Assembly: GCA_964558315.1 (NCBI GenBank)
Contig: CAZLCL010000008.1
Coordinates: 1-28,255 of the forward strand
Direction of reading: 5' to 3'
Source: MWCM01 sp964558315
GTDB taxonomy: Bacteria > Patescibacteriota > UBA1384 > XYA2-FULL-43-10
DNA: 28,255 nucleotides
A program made the translations under genes and the position numbers. Under the pieces are notes generated by a model that did no database searches, was not told where the DNA came from, and saw nothing but the letters and a program-made list of their open reading frames with translations. Positions 17,501 to 23,386 of this stretch are shown here, piece after piece (position 1 is the stretch's first letter; each line of letters opens with the position of its first letter).

Positions 17501-19507
17501 CAAGTCGCCATAAAGATTGACTATCCCCGACACTAACCTGTCATCTATTTGATTGTATGTGCCGTTTACTGTTATTTCGCCAAAAAGAGTAATATCATGA
17601 TATGAAGAAATATTATTGATTTCGGAATTTAGCAAATAAATATAAAAATGCTGATTGCCGCCACTAGTTTTAGTAATATTGCCAGAAGACAATAACATTG
17701 TGCCACCAATTTGTGAAAAAGAATTTGTATACGATCCCGAACCAAAAGAGAGCGTTGAACTGTTAATATTAAAAGTCCCGCCGCCCCAAGATAATCCGCT
17801 ATCTGTCCCTGTTGTTGTGACATCGTTGGTGGCTGATAAGGTGCCCGAATAACCATCGGTGCTAATTATACCAATAACTTGAGTTGCTGAAGTTATGCTA
17901 CAATCTTGAGAACCTGAGTTGAATATCGCTATGTCAGTAGAGGTTGGAACTCCTCCTGTCCAATTGCCGGCACTGCTCCAATCGCTTGTTGAGCCGTTCC
18001 AAATTTTAATATTTGCAATAGGATTAAGCGTCCATCCGCTGTTGCCAGAGGAATCAATAGAGTTGGAAGCAGTAATTGTTCCACTTGTATTATTAGAATC
18101 TTTGATATCAACCCAACTGGCAGTGCTTACTCCACAATTATTTTCAAAATACCATTGAGATGACGGGGTATCCGAACGTAAAGTGACAATTCTTCCCGCC
18201 CCAGCACCAGCAAGTGATAAAGTTTGCCCTGCCGCACAAGACAATTTGCCACCCGACCCATCCGAAGAAGCGGGAAAGGTAATTTTTCCAGCTTCTATTG
18301 TAAGACTACCAGTAGTAAGAATTAAATTCGTCACACTAGCGTTACCCTCCCATTTAACAGATCCCCCAGACTTATCAATAGTTATTGTGTTAAGTGCTAT
18401 CCCGCCTTGTCCTACAATTATCTGTGAACCATCTGAACTCAGCTTTACAGAGGTTGTGCCGCCGTTAGCATTAGAACCAATATAATATCCAATTGGACGG
18501 AAGGAATCGGAGTTAGCAATAATATTTATATCATTGCTATTTAATATGCCACTATAAATGTGTAAACCGTAATTAATTGAAAAATCTTGAGACACAGTCA
18601 CAACATCAGATGCATTTGTCTTATTAACTACTAAAAAGTCAACTGTTTTAGCTGAATCAAAATTAATATTGCCGCTGCCAATTAGTTCAAAAGATATGGC
18701 AGTTAATGTCGACGAAGCACCAACCGTAACATTACCTGTTACTCTAACCATACTATAACCGGCGCTTCTTGATATCGTTCCTTTGCCCCATTCAAAATCT
18801 CCATTTACCGTTAGATCATATCCGACGGTATCGAATGTTTTATTAAAAGACCCAGCGCTTGGTGCATATATCTTAGCCACCGTTTTGGGCGTTGTCATCT
18901 CTAAGTTATTAGTTGCCGCTTGGTCAAAATATAAATAATCTTCCTCACCAGGCACCCCGCCGCTTCCGCAGTCCCAATTGCTTTCTGTATCCCAGCTAGT
19001 ATCTGTTGATCCTGTCCAATGACAAGTTTTTGCCGCCGCCAATGCCCTGTTCATCATGACCGGATATATTGACTGCATAAAATAGACCGAGGCGCCGATA
19101 AAAAACAACAAAGCGCCAAAATGTAAAGTAGAAGAGTAGGGATTCAAATGCCAAACATAGTAAAGTTTAGATTTAGTTCGTAAATAGTTATGAACAGGAG
19201 CAAGCTTTTTAAAAGATGTTTTTGTTGAGCGCTGAATCGCCTGCATCTCGCGATCAAGCTGAGCTTCGATAGCCTGTTTCTCGGTTTCAAGTTGACGATG
19301 AATTATCTCAGCCTTTTCCGCGACTGCTTCCTTTTTTCTTTCAACCTCTTTTAAAAGCGTTTCCTGCCTCTTCTCCTCTTGTGCGGCTAATTTCTCTAAT
19401 TCCAATCTTTTTTTCTTGCGATTTTTAGCACCAAAAAAAGGTATGTTTTTAACAAAAAACAAAAACGATTTAGGAAATGATTGTGGCTGTCCGCTCTTTT
19501 TTCTCAA
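8588..19507 (-). CDS. Giant cell-surface protein: coiled coil, TM anchor, beta-repeat and Ig/FN3 stalk
   Basis: 3639 residues. Start TTG is preceded by GAGGGG; no alternative Met occurs before residue 88. Residues 1-30 are hydrophobic/basic, 31-92 a charged coiled coil, 128-150 one TM helix followed by RALAAA, a possible signal-peptidase-like site. Outside: three W-x-G...W...NW...P modules (from about 163, 502 and 1147), a diverged tandem pair (about 659 and 815), three Gly-rich beta blocks (1286-1455, 1622-1791 identical; 1886-2060 diverged), Ig/invasin-like modules with VTAYDxxxNVK (about 2210-2730), and at least five FN3-like modules, the last four at about 3190-3608. The C-terminus is amphipathic (LREKWFGE), with no LPXTG or second TM. 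No enzyme motif is visible. Adhesin or host-contact fibre is the likely role, by analogy with giant proteins of small symbiotic bacteria. Confidence 0.92.
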   Translation of the reverse strand: MRKKSGQPQSFPKSFLFFVKNIPFFGAKNRKKKRLELEKLAAQEEKRQETLLKEVERKKEAVAEKAEIIHRQLETEKQAIEAQLDREMQAIQRSTKTSFKKLAPVHNYLRTKSKLYYVWHLNPYSSTLHFGALLFFIGASVYFMQSIYPVMMNRALAAAKTCHWTGSTDTSWDTESNWDCGSGGVPGEEDYLYFDQAATNNLEMTTPKTVAKIYAPSAGSFNKTFDTVGYDLTVNGDFEWGKGTISRSAGYSMVRVTGNVTVGASSTLTAISFELIGSGNINFDSAKTVDFLVVNKTNASDVVTVSQDFSINYGLHIYSGILNSNDINIIANSDSFRPIGYYIGSNANGGTTSVKLSSDGSQIIVGQGGIALNTITIDKSGGSVKWEGNASVTNLILTTGSLTIEAGKITFPASSDGSGGKLSCAAGQTLSLAGAGAGRIVTLRSDTPSSQWYFENNCGVSTASWVDIKDSNNTSGTITASNSIDSSGNSGWTLNPIANIKIWNGSTSDWSSAGNWTGGVPTSTDIAIFNSGSQDCSITSATQVIGIISTDGYSGTLSATNDVTTTGTDSGLSWGGGTFNINSSTLSFGSGSYTNSFSQIGGTMLLSSGNITKTSGGNQHFYIYLLNSEINNISSYHDITLFGEITVNGTYNQIDDRLVSGIVNLYGDLQSTSDDVTYTSGGRIKWYQSGDRTWSPAGQIPHISFMSNRTITLGADLYSSGFYGPGFEIKAGTIDVSETNYTIYSSNLYLNGGSINARSGTVVLIGGTNWIPGETQYYNVTIPSSAGLNPSIYGSAYVGNTFNLDFGLAGSGRINLYGDLNIGTNINQKRGGNIYWYKDSDETFSPQGPVPHMYFMSERTVTLGSDIPAPIDAYAGYITVSAGTLDVSANNYKITTPSFAINNTGSFNARQGTLEIGPFGTTSLNAGSSDLYNLIINWSFSSTVVASNTPNITGSLVLKDGKLNGAVKVGKEVIVESTFDGGSASITFNGAGEQLYTLSSVASGGIMPTGDITVNKTTGKVIITSDANTNTLFVSNVVLTSGILEFSGGSSGGNIFTVTAGKAITSSSSANIVRFAGSSGNVVTLDKDAGAGTCSGQNKWCISGTAPKFYANYVNVSNSYNNTGSTIYAMSSTDGGGNTGWDFSETSYSWDGGASTNDWNTAANWNPDGTPDANDIVTIDYAGSAVTTSGAILFGSLTVGGSNASGLTISQAITSGGDLTISSLGTVTQATAWDTQLVLLGDLTINGSDADHPALLTHSDNSTAESYRVNMTIAGDTTVDTYGQVNVDGLGYDVRQGPGKPTNNGAGSYGGRGGAYRIALGDVAGATYGSAIAPDNLGSGGNISSGGGAIQLTVAGTTDISGVISAKGQSHIDGGCGSGGSIYLTTATLVGAGSIQADGGSRIDRNNYSGGGGGRIATVLTGGTSFGSVSMTAYGGTSSSQPDIPYGGAGTIFKKTIMQSYGDIKVDNHDNPSRISGGTLIPISANCQGHAGCENWQFDIITVDNGGDLQIPNETTLTIHSNSVLASGSGTTEGFISWRGGTLVLPSDGNFTVVKATLNADTQIPFDPITSINWINLNNLTIGDGNIAGNLSHSDNSTSETYKMNLNIPGNLTVNTNGGTINVDGLGYDVRQGPGKPTNNGAGSYGGRGGAYRIALGDVAGATYGSAIAPDNLGSGGNISSGGGAIQLTVAGTTDISGVISAKGQSHIDGGCGSGGSIYLTTATLVGAGSIQADGGSRIDRNNYSGGGGGRIATVLTGGTSFGSVSMTAYGGTSSSQPDIPYGGAGTIFKKSADDSGAVEIKNNDLLSTAYATLCGEGDNYNSGCAASINLQSISLSQKGRLSLENNQTVNVAGDVSVASGSEIIFSPDNDGDPLAGAWPTLNVSGDLNNSGSIISNGQGYPAQNGYTNAKGGVGTTYGGGAGFGGNGGAGAGGDGTGGQSYGSATDTNYIGSGGGLSTGGAGGGHIHLNIDGTLNNNTATSLIQANGNAGSTNGGGGSGGGILIETTNLTCNTAGATISANGGNGASEGGGGGAGGRIMAVVTGTRTVDNCTATSTGGTGGSGASNGEAGSVNIQASPTQPTQTLPADEATNQSQETEFTFSTTDPDSDWLRYKLELADDSGFTTNLKTFTQGSTVETQTQTSGGVTGTFSGQNSQSGTAYSSGSTVTFTIDAGTPLIESQTYYWRVSAIDPEGVDSYDGNPHYSTPSSTRSFTVAPIDQLSYTSGTGQTIRAAGSSSDTCSAVFDFEILNSIDETVKLRADDPHTYTLSDGDSGGQFFTTSDCSGSALSPAQLTIAEGSSSAEFYYKNTSPSLTPYTITVAESPQQDPDWSDAQTTIQVNPGILDHFVLSDYQTTVTTEQTFSATVTAYDAQDNVKFDYYGTEANIWFSSSADNYAYPTVLPATSSSKYQFLSGDHGSKTFTNAFQIKKTGSNTIVLHHDAYDGKSQDQLTLTSSTITVNPGATHRFELTDYPRAVNPSYPYYAVSGFEWSEAEGASSDFDMDVTVRDQFNNIKSDYDGSIYFTLYTAQGEEAADYDFYWDSANRLAFDPETDHGQKQANGIAGDYSYFISDTAGKTLDLRISDGTVTTQGAYTIYIKPLELDHFAITTNQTLSRQGTVNDQDNDEEWDHDDTPVSVTVTAYDTRGNVKVDYGYNETTGEGRIYFYSPERSVQSGGELVNNMEFPYYKTSASDISASFEFPIESAGVHTFTAEDEIFKFFKGGRRTIYVAESITPSDSYALEKNLKDPNFSDALWDDRTENVKTGVLPVGSTIAVETHVPGSTHTNDDHSDDSNNNITIGPGDEKLVLSWQNPFDLPASAEPKIYFYQSTNGTDYSLLSSPRPNAVGASQWQSEEVTGLTNDQQYWYRLCLGYKRSDGTYILSDYSNVVTETPKAIAPVNVVASQLDKDGEDGQRFGQVKITYSLRFESTTTFSYFNPVTLTWNDITDSAISGDKGVLSGNFDEPILHTTYFEMNTDFDGYYLNGSFKIRVNVSVDGQGSSNSESNLFTLDTKNPHDTSLVIDATANTSADLSISASDDSAPIRMMVSNEADFNGAEWQEYATSIESYNIEGVSTIYIKFMDDYYNETEISTPVGEMPASFAVKDASNIEDAEYRLVLIWRTIEGIDHYNIWRSNDGESYTKVDTTTKNGYLDINLSNELTYYYKVTSEDANGNISLPAGPLSSRPGSAPDVTADPLVELFGWRQEYGVRAKITWNTDQEADSFIVYSKEELEEGISTKTKSGADALIAGDVSMTLNHEVMLYHLDPSTKYYFKSLSKNEIQITGASAVLSFTTPERIPLLIQGMTISDTTINSAQVTWSTTKLSTTIMQYSTTAILGDTVSADAITINDTDMNTTHSFKLDNLTSGAKYYLRVRSTDSDSNTTISDIYTFSTFAMPIISNVNVKETSYNTATIEWQTNVNADSNVEYSTNQNSELKTQNEGEGTSNSQATPATGQQGKSDSTTIHSVTLIGLSPKTTYSYRVISSDQFGNTATGQTLSFTTATDTISPQISNVKSEVASTGSGETVKYQAIISWDTDEPATSQIEYAQGIGGDYTDKSLEVESLNSAHVVILPDLKPNSAYHFRIVSKDLVGNIAYSDDISLITPPKEKSLLQVIIKSLEDTFSWVGRLREKWFGE
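9181..9211. repeat. Low-complexity mini-repeat inside an FN3 module
   Basis: An iterated TTTTGAGTTCTGAGTTTTG-type tract encodes NQNSELKTQNE. Together with the following Ser/Gly/Gln-rich stretch it expands a loop of the penultimate FN3 module without breaking the frame. Confidence 0.5.
14135..14644. repeat. 510-bp perfect direct repeat, copy 2 (residues 1622-1791)
   Basis: Identical base for base with 15143-15652 as read by eye, offset 1008 bp (336 codons), in frame. Ends are sharp: the bases just outside differ. It codes for a Gly-rich block from INVDGLGY-like sequence to GAGTIFKK. Confidence 0.95.
15143..15652. repeat. 510-bp perfect direct repeat, copy 1 (residues 1286-1455)
   Basis: Partner of 14135-14644. 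The 498 bp between the copies is unique and codes for a spacer domain containing ANCQGHAGCENW. A third, diverged relative of the block lies at about 13329-13850. Confidence 0.95.
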
Positions 19508-19538
19508 TTTCCCCTCTATCTTTTTATTCTTACATTCT

Positions 19539-19566
19539 ATTATAAACGGTTATAAATAAAGTTCAA
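19539..19566 (-). promoter_or_regulatory. Promoter of the giant-protein/ABC operon
   Basis: Minus strand TTGAAC (19566-19561), 16 nt, TATAAT (19544-19539). The predicted start near 19532 leaves a leader of about 25 nt containing the GAGGGG ribosome site. Confidence 0.7.
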
Positions 19567-19585
19567 TCATTAAAACTGGTAAACA

Positions 19586-19606
19586 ATGTTAATAAAATAT
19601 TAACAT
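19586..19606. promoter_or_regulatory. 21-bp palindrome between the ClpC-like gene and the giant-operon promoter
   Basis: ATGTTAATA-AAA-TATTAACAT: 9-bp perfect arms with a 3-nt centre, 20 bp upstream of the -35 box. It may be an operator or an AT-only transcription pause after the ClpC-like gene, whose stop codon begins 2 bp away. Confidence 0.5.
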
Positions 19607-19607
19607 A

Positions 19608-22133
19608 TTATTGAATATCTTTTGAAGAGATCGTAATGCTGTCTCCTTTGTTAAGCTCTCCATTCAAAATCTTTTTTGCTAACATATCTTCGACTTTTTC
19701 TTGAATCGTTCTAGCCATTGGTCTTGCTCCCATTTGCGGGTCAAAACCGATTTCAGCTAAATATTTTACCGCATCTATTGTTACGTTAAGCGATACACCT
19801 TTATTATGATAAAGAGTCTCAGCTAATTCTTTTAACATCAAGGTAGCAATTTGTTCTATCTCCGCTTTTGATAAAGGAGAAAAAACAATAATACTGGTAA
19901 AACGATTTATAAATTCTGGACGATAAACACCTTTATCAATTATATGATCCATTAAAGTTTTTCGTAAATTTTGGTATTCAACACCACTACCAATGGATTG
20001 TTTAATTACATCTGCCCCAGCGTTGGAGGTGGCAATAATTATTGAATTAGTAAAAGCAACCTTTCTTCCCCCACCATCTGTTAAATGCCCTTCGTCCAGT
20101 ATTTGTAAAAATAAATTTAATATATCAGGATTAGCTTTTTCTAACTCATCAAATAACAGTAGCGAAAAGGGATGCTCGCGGATAGCGGTGGTTAATTGAC
20201 CGGGTATTTCATCATTTTCGGTTGACATACCGATCAAACGGTAAATATCCTGCTTATTCTGATATTCGCTCATATCAAATCGAATCATTCTATTTTCGTC
20301 ACCAAAATAAGCTTCTGCTAAAGCTTTGGCTGTTTCTGTTTTCCCAACGCCGGTAGAACCCAAAAAAAGAAAGGAACCAATGGGCTTTTTGCTCTCCACC
20401 ACACCTGCTCTGGTGCGACGCAAAGCGTTAGATAATGCATCTATCGCCAATCTTTGTCCGATAACGCGCTTGTGCATTATGTTTTCTAAATTGAGCAACT
20501 TGTTTTTTTCTTCATCGCCCACTGCGCTTGCTGGCACATCATATTTTTCTGAAACATATTCATCAATATCTTCAAACGTAATAATTGTCTGCCCACGTGC
20601 CGACTCTGCCTTAGCCGCCGCCCCGTCTAAGAGGTTGATGGATTTTTCTGGATTAGGCAAGTTCATAATATATTTATCGGCCGCTTTAATGGTTTGTTTA
20701 ATCGTGGCATAAGTTATTAATGATTGAGTATGGTGTTCGATGGAAGGCACTACATCTTCTAAAATTCTAATCATTTCATCGCTACTCGGTTCATCAATGT
20801 TAATTTTTGTGAATCTCTCAACCAGAGTAGAGTTATTGGCAATAAATCGGCTGTAGCTGGCAGTATCGCAAGTCCCGATTATGTATAATGCCGATGTTTC
20901 TAAATATGGCAACAACACTTCAACAGCATTGACTTTACCGGCGTCTCCAGAGGAAAAAAGGTTTTGGATATTTTCGATAAATATGATAATATTTCCGGCT
21001 CTGGCCGCTTCGTTAAAAATCGAAGTCAGCCTCTGGGTAATTTCTCCACCACTCACAGCTCCGGCAAGCAAAGCCTCCAAATCTATTTCCAATATATGCT
21101 TATTACGCAAGTCACTCTTTGCACTACCCTCTTCAACCTTTTTAGCAAAACCTAAGGCAGTTGTCTTTTTGCCAACACCAGCTTCACCAACTAATAGAAC
21201 ATTGCCGCCTCGTTCGCGAATTAAAGATTGTTGCATCTCCTCAATCTCTTTTTCGTGACCAACAATCTCGAGATTTAAACCATATTTCGATATCATCTCG
21301 GTCATATCTCTAGAATACTGTTTTAATAACGGCGCAAAACCATACACCCAATCTCTGCCAATTCCGCCACTTAAATGCAAATCATCTGGATTAAAAATTC
21401 TTCTGCGTAATTTTTTATTCAGTCTAATCACAACCGTCTGCCAATATACAATATTAGCCAAATCTTTTATCTCAATATGAATATCACTAATAAATTTTTT
21501 TAATAAAGGATGGTGTTCACATAAGGCAATAAACAAATCCCCGCATTCGATTTGATGATGCGACTCGGCTAAAGCAATTTTTAACGATCGAGAAACAATT
21601 TCAGAAGTATCGATATTACTTTCTTCCCCCTTAATAGATTCGATTAGACTATGTTTAGAATAACCAAGTCTAGCCATGATAAAATCAAGATCTTTCGAGT
21701 TCATCAATGATTCAATTAATAAATGAATTGAAGGTTTTTGTGGCGAGCGATTTTTTAGAAAGTTCAGCCAAACTTTTGCTAACTCAAAGGAGAAAAGCTT
21801 AAATAAATTTATTTCTTGTCCACTTTTAAGTAATTCATCTGCTTGCTCTAAAGAAAGCGGTTTAGGATGCTTAATTTTTGTCAAATAAAACAATCTGGCG
21901 GCAAAATATGTTAAAAAAATCGCCAGTGCAAAATTGATTATGGCTTCGTTAACAATTTGCAATTCGACAAAACCAAAAATATTTGCCACTAACAATATCA
22001 GGCTCGCCAATCCGACAAACCAGACGACAAATGCGATTAAAGAAAATAAAAAATTATTAAATGCCACATCTAATACAACCGCTTTGGCAATAATAGTGTT
22101 CCTGGGCTCAATTTTGATATTGCCCTGATTCAT
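19608..22133 (-). CDS. Membrane-anchored ClpC-like AAA+ ATPase with degenerate first AAA domain
   Basis: 841 residues from ATG 22133, which overlaps the upstream gene in an ATGA junction (preferred to a TTG at 22190 that would overlap by 61 bp). Two TM helices (about 27-51 and 63-84), a Clp_N-like region (about 131-231), D1 (about 305-490) and D2 (about 560-841). D1 Walker A reads GEAGVGKKT (316-324), with Lys where Ser/Thr is expected after GK. Its Walker B ends IIFIEN (Glu387-Asn388) where FIDE is usual. D2 is intact: GSTGVGKT (592-599), LLLFDE (662-663), arginine finger region RPEFINRF. Where ClpC/ClpA/ClpX carry the ClpP-docking (L/I/V)-G-F loop, this protein has IGS (714-716). It is likely a membrane-tethered unfoldase powered by D2, possibly independent of ClpP. 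Confidence 0.9.
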   Translation of the reverse strand: MNQGNIKIEPRNTIIAKAVVLDVAFNNFLFSLIAFVVWFVGLASLILLVANIFGFVELQIVNEAIINFALAIFLTYFAARLFYLTKIKHPKPLSLEQADELLKSGQEINLFKLFSFELAKVWLNFLKNRSPQKPSIHLLIESLMNSKDLDFIMARLGYSKHSLIESIKGEESNIDTSEIVSRSLKIALAESHHQIECGDLFIALCEHHPLLKKFISDIHIEIKDLANIVYWQTVVIRLNKKLRRRIFNPDDLHLSGGIGRDWVYGFAPLLKQYSRDMTEMISKYGLNLEIVGHEKEIEEMQQSLIRERGGNVLLVGEAGVGKKTTALGFAKKVEEGSAKSDLRNKHILEIDLEALLAGAVSGGEITQRLTSIFNEAARAGNIIIFIENIQNLFSSGDAGKVNAVEVLLPYLETSALYIIGTCDTASYSRFIANNSTLVERFTKINIDEPSSDEMIRILEDVVPSIEHHTQSLITYATIKQTIKAADKYIMNLPNPEKSINLLDGAAAKAESARGQTIITFEDIDEYVSEKYDVPASAVGDEEKNKLLNLENIMHKRVIGQRLAIDALSNALRRTRAGVVESKKPIGSFLFLGSTGVGKTETAKALAEAYFGDENRMIRFDMSEYQNKQDIYRLIGMSTENDEIPGQLTTAIREHPFSLLLFDELEKANPDILNLFLQILDEGHLTDGGGRKVAFTNSIIIATSNAGADVIKQSIGSGVEYQNLRKTLMDHIIDKGVYRPEFINRFTSIIVFSPLSKAEIEQIATLMLKELAETLYHNKGVSLNVTIDAVKYLAEIGFDPQMGARPMARTIQEKVEDMLAKKILNGELNKGDSITISSKDIQ

Positions 22134-22510
22134 AATAATGTTAAGGCTCTTAATACGAAATAAATTATTATCACAGGATATAATAACCAAATCAAAATAA
22201 CCAATAAAATTAATAAGGATAAAAACACAGTAAATACCGCATAGCTAAGCAAAGTAAAAATTTTAATCACAAAACCGATGAACCTCGAAGATAGGTTCAG
22301 CGTCCAAATCTGAAATTTTTGTTGCAAAGATAAGCCTTCATAAGATAGCTCATCTCTCTTCCACGGTGCGAATAAGGTTTTAAGACAAATTTTTACTGAA
22401 AATAGATCAAAAAAGAAAATATAGCTAGCTTTTGCATACTTCAAAACACGTTGGTATGCCTCGCTATACCACCATTTAAAAAATATCAATGTAAGATTGC
22501 TCCCCTCCAT
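22130..22510 (-). CDS. Small two-helix membrane protein paired with the ClpC-like ATPase
   Basis: 126 residues. Aromatic and basic N-terminal half containing LFAPWKRDE, then a strongly hydrophobic half (about 72-126) with two TM helices. It ends in an ATGA overlap with the ClpC-like gene, so the two are probably made together and may interact in the membrane. The 5' end is uncertain: the ATG at 22510 has only a weak upstream ribosome site, while GGAGGGG lies just inside the gene. I do not recognise a named family, though proteins of this type next to clpC-like genes are familiar in Patescibacteria. Confidence 0.8.
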   Translation of the reverse strand: MEGSNLTLIFFKWWYSEAYQRVLKYAKASYIFFFDLFSVKICLKTLFAPWKRDELSYEGLSLQQKFQIWTLNLSSRFIGFVIKIFTLLSYAVFTVFLSLLILLVILIWLLYPVIIIYFVLRALTLL

Positions 22511-22552
22511 CTATATTTTTCTTTTCCAAACAAGTATTAAATATTTTGCAGA

Positions 22553-22765
22553 CTATTCCAAAGAGATTGCCTGAGCAGGACAGCTGTCAACTGCTTCCTG
22601 GGCTTTTTTTAATTCATCTTCATTTTCTGGTTGTTTAATTACTTTTGATTTTCCCTCATCATCGGATACAAACAAATCTGGGGCGACACTACCATAGCAA
22701 GCACCGCAAGCTATGCAGACTTCACTATCAACCGTGAGCTTCTTAGTGGATATTTCTTCTGACAT
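22553..22765 (-). CDS. Single-cluster 4Fe-4S ferredoxin
   Basis: 70 residues. Cysteines at 17, 20, 23 and 62 (C-I-A-C-G-A-C ... C-P) form one [4Fe-4S] site. The acidic segment SDDEGKSKVI between them and the short length are usual for the Fer4_13/Fer4_15-like ferredoxins. A cytoplasmic one-electron carrier. GGAGAG precedes the ATG. Only 42 bp separate it from the next gene on the same strand with no terminator, so it may head the ferredoxin-membrane protein-ClpC-like transcript. Its redox partner is unknown; the radical-SAM activase NrdG encoded nearby would need such an electron donor (inference). Confidence 0.92.
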   Translation of the reverse strand: MSEEISTKKLTVDSEVCIACGACYGSVAPDLFVSDDEGKSKVIKQPENEDELKKAQEAVDSCPAQAISLE

Positions 22766-22878
22766 TTTCTCTCCAAATTAACTAATTATTCTTTATTATT
22801 ATCATATACCATTAAGATTTATTTAGCTAGAGATCAAGATTATTTATATTTGAAAATAATATTATATCACAAAAACTC

Positions 22879-22907
22879 TTGACAAAATCTTTTCTATGGT
22901 ATATAAT
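22879..22907 (+). promoter_or_regulatory. Perfect sigma-70 consensus promoter of the 44-residue gene
   Basis: TTGACA (22879-22884), exactly 17 nt, TATAAT (22902-22907). With consensus boxes and optimal spacing, strong constitutive transcription is expected. Confidence 0.9.
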
Positions 22908-22911
22908 GACT

Positions 22912-22947
22912 TAATCATCAAAAAGATGATTACCCATAAAAATGGGT
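22912..22947 (+). promoter_or_regulatory. Two tandem hairpins in the 5' leader
   Basis: TAATCATC-AAAAA-GATGATTA (22912-22932) is followed at once by ACCCAT-AAAA-ATGGGT (22932-22947), both perfect, right at the predicted mRNA 5' end. Such 5' stems commonly protect transcripts from decay; a binding site is also possible. Confidence 0.7.
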
Positions 22948-22975
22948 TAAAACCAAAATAAAAAAGGAGAGAGAA

Positions 22976-23110
22976 ATGAGACGAGTTGTTGTAAACGTTG
23001 GTTCAAAGCATGTAGATTATGAAGCTTTGAATTTTATTGAAGCCACAGCCATGAGTGTAGTCGCTATATTAGCCGTAACTCTTGGCACCATATACGGCTC
23101 TATGTTATAA
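22976..23110 (+). CDS. 44-residue single-helix membrane protein, strongly expressed monocistron
   Basis: Starts MRRVVVNVGSKHVDYEAL and ends in a hydrophobic helix (about 25-44, AMSVVAILAVTLGTIYGSML). AAGGAGAGAG is an excellent Shine-Dalgarno 3 nt before the ATG. The gene stands alone between a perfect promoter and a very strong terminator, so the transcript is only about 250 nt. The amphipathic/basic N-terminus with a C-terminal helix suggests a tail-anchored or signal-anchor micro-protein. No family recognised. An RNA role for the transcript is possible, but the ribosome site and uninterrupted frame favour coding. Confidence 0.75.
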   Translation: MRRVVVNVGSKHVDYEALNFIEATAMSVVAILAVTLGTIYGSML

Positions 23111-23121
23111 ATAACATTTAA

Positions 23122-23167
23122 AATAAATAAAAATCCCTTGTTTCTTAACAAGGGATTTTTATTTATT
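23122..23167. terminator. Very strong bidirectional terminator
   Basis: A 21-bp perfect stem, arms 23122-23142 and 23147-23167, loop TCTT, with a GC core (TCCCTTGTT/AACAAGGGA) and A/T-rich outer parts giving U-tracts in both directions. It lies 11 bp past the 44-residue gene. Confidence 0.92.
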
Positions 23168-23318
23168 AATATTTTATATATCATATTGATTGTAATTTTT
23201 TGAGCTAAAGCTATCTCGCACGCTCTACACCTTAGGATATTTAAAAATGCTCAAATTGTTGAATTTTTAAGGCTTTTGATAATCCATAACATCTTTTTAA
23301 CAATTCTAAATATTTGCA

Positions 23319-23353
23319 CTTAATAATTTTGCTTTGATAATGAAATTCCACAC
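23319..23353. repeat. 35-nt direct repeat, copy 1
   Basis: Begins CTTAATAATTTTGC and ends ATTCCACAC; 32 of 35 bases match 23387-23421. The 339-nt stretch 23168-23506 otherwise shows no gene. Confidence 0.65.
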
Positions 23354-23386
23354 TCACATTACGGTCTTCACATGGCGATGATTCAG

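Noticed and set aside
8588..19507. Giant gene as an enzyme or secretion-system component (polyketide synthase, contact-dependent toxin)
   Set aside because: No catalytic motif or toxin domain is visible; the sequence is beta-repeat, Ig-like and FN3 modules throughout.
22134..22190. TTG start 19 codons upstream for the ClpC-like gene
   Set aside because: It would overlap the upstream gene by 61 bp; the ATGA junction at 22130-22133 is the normal coupled start.
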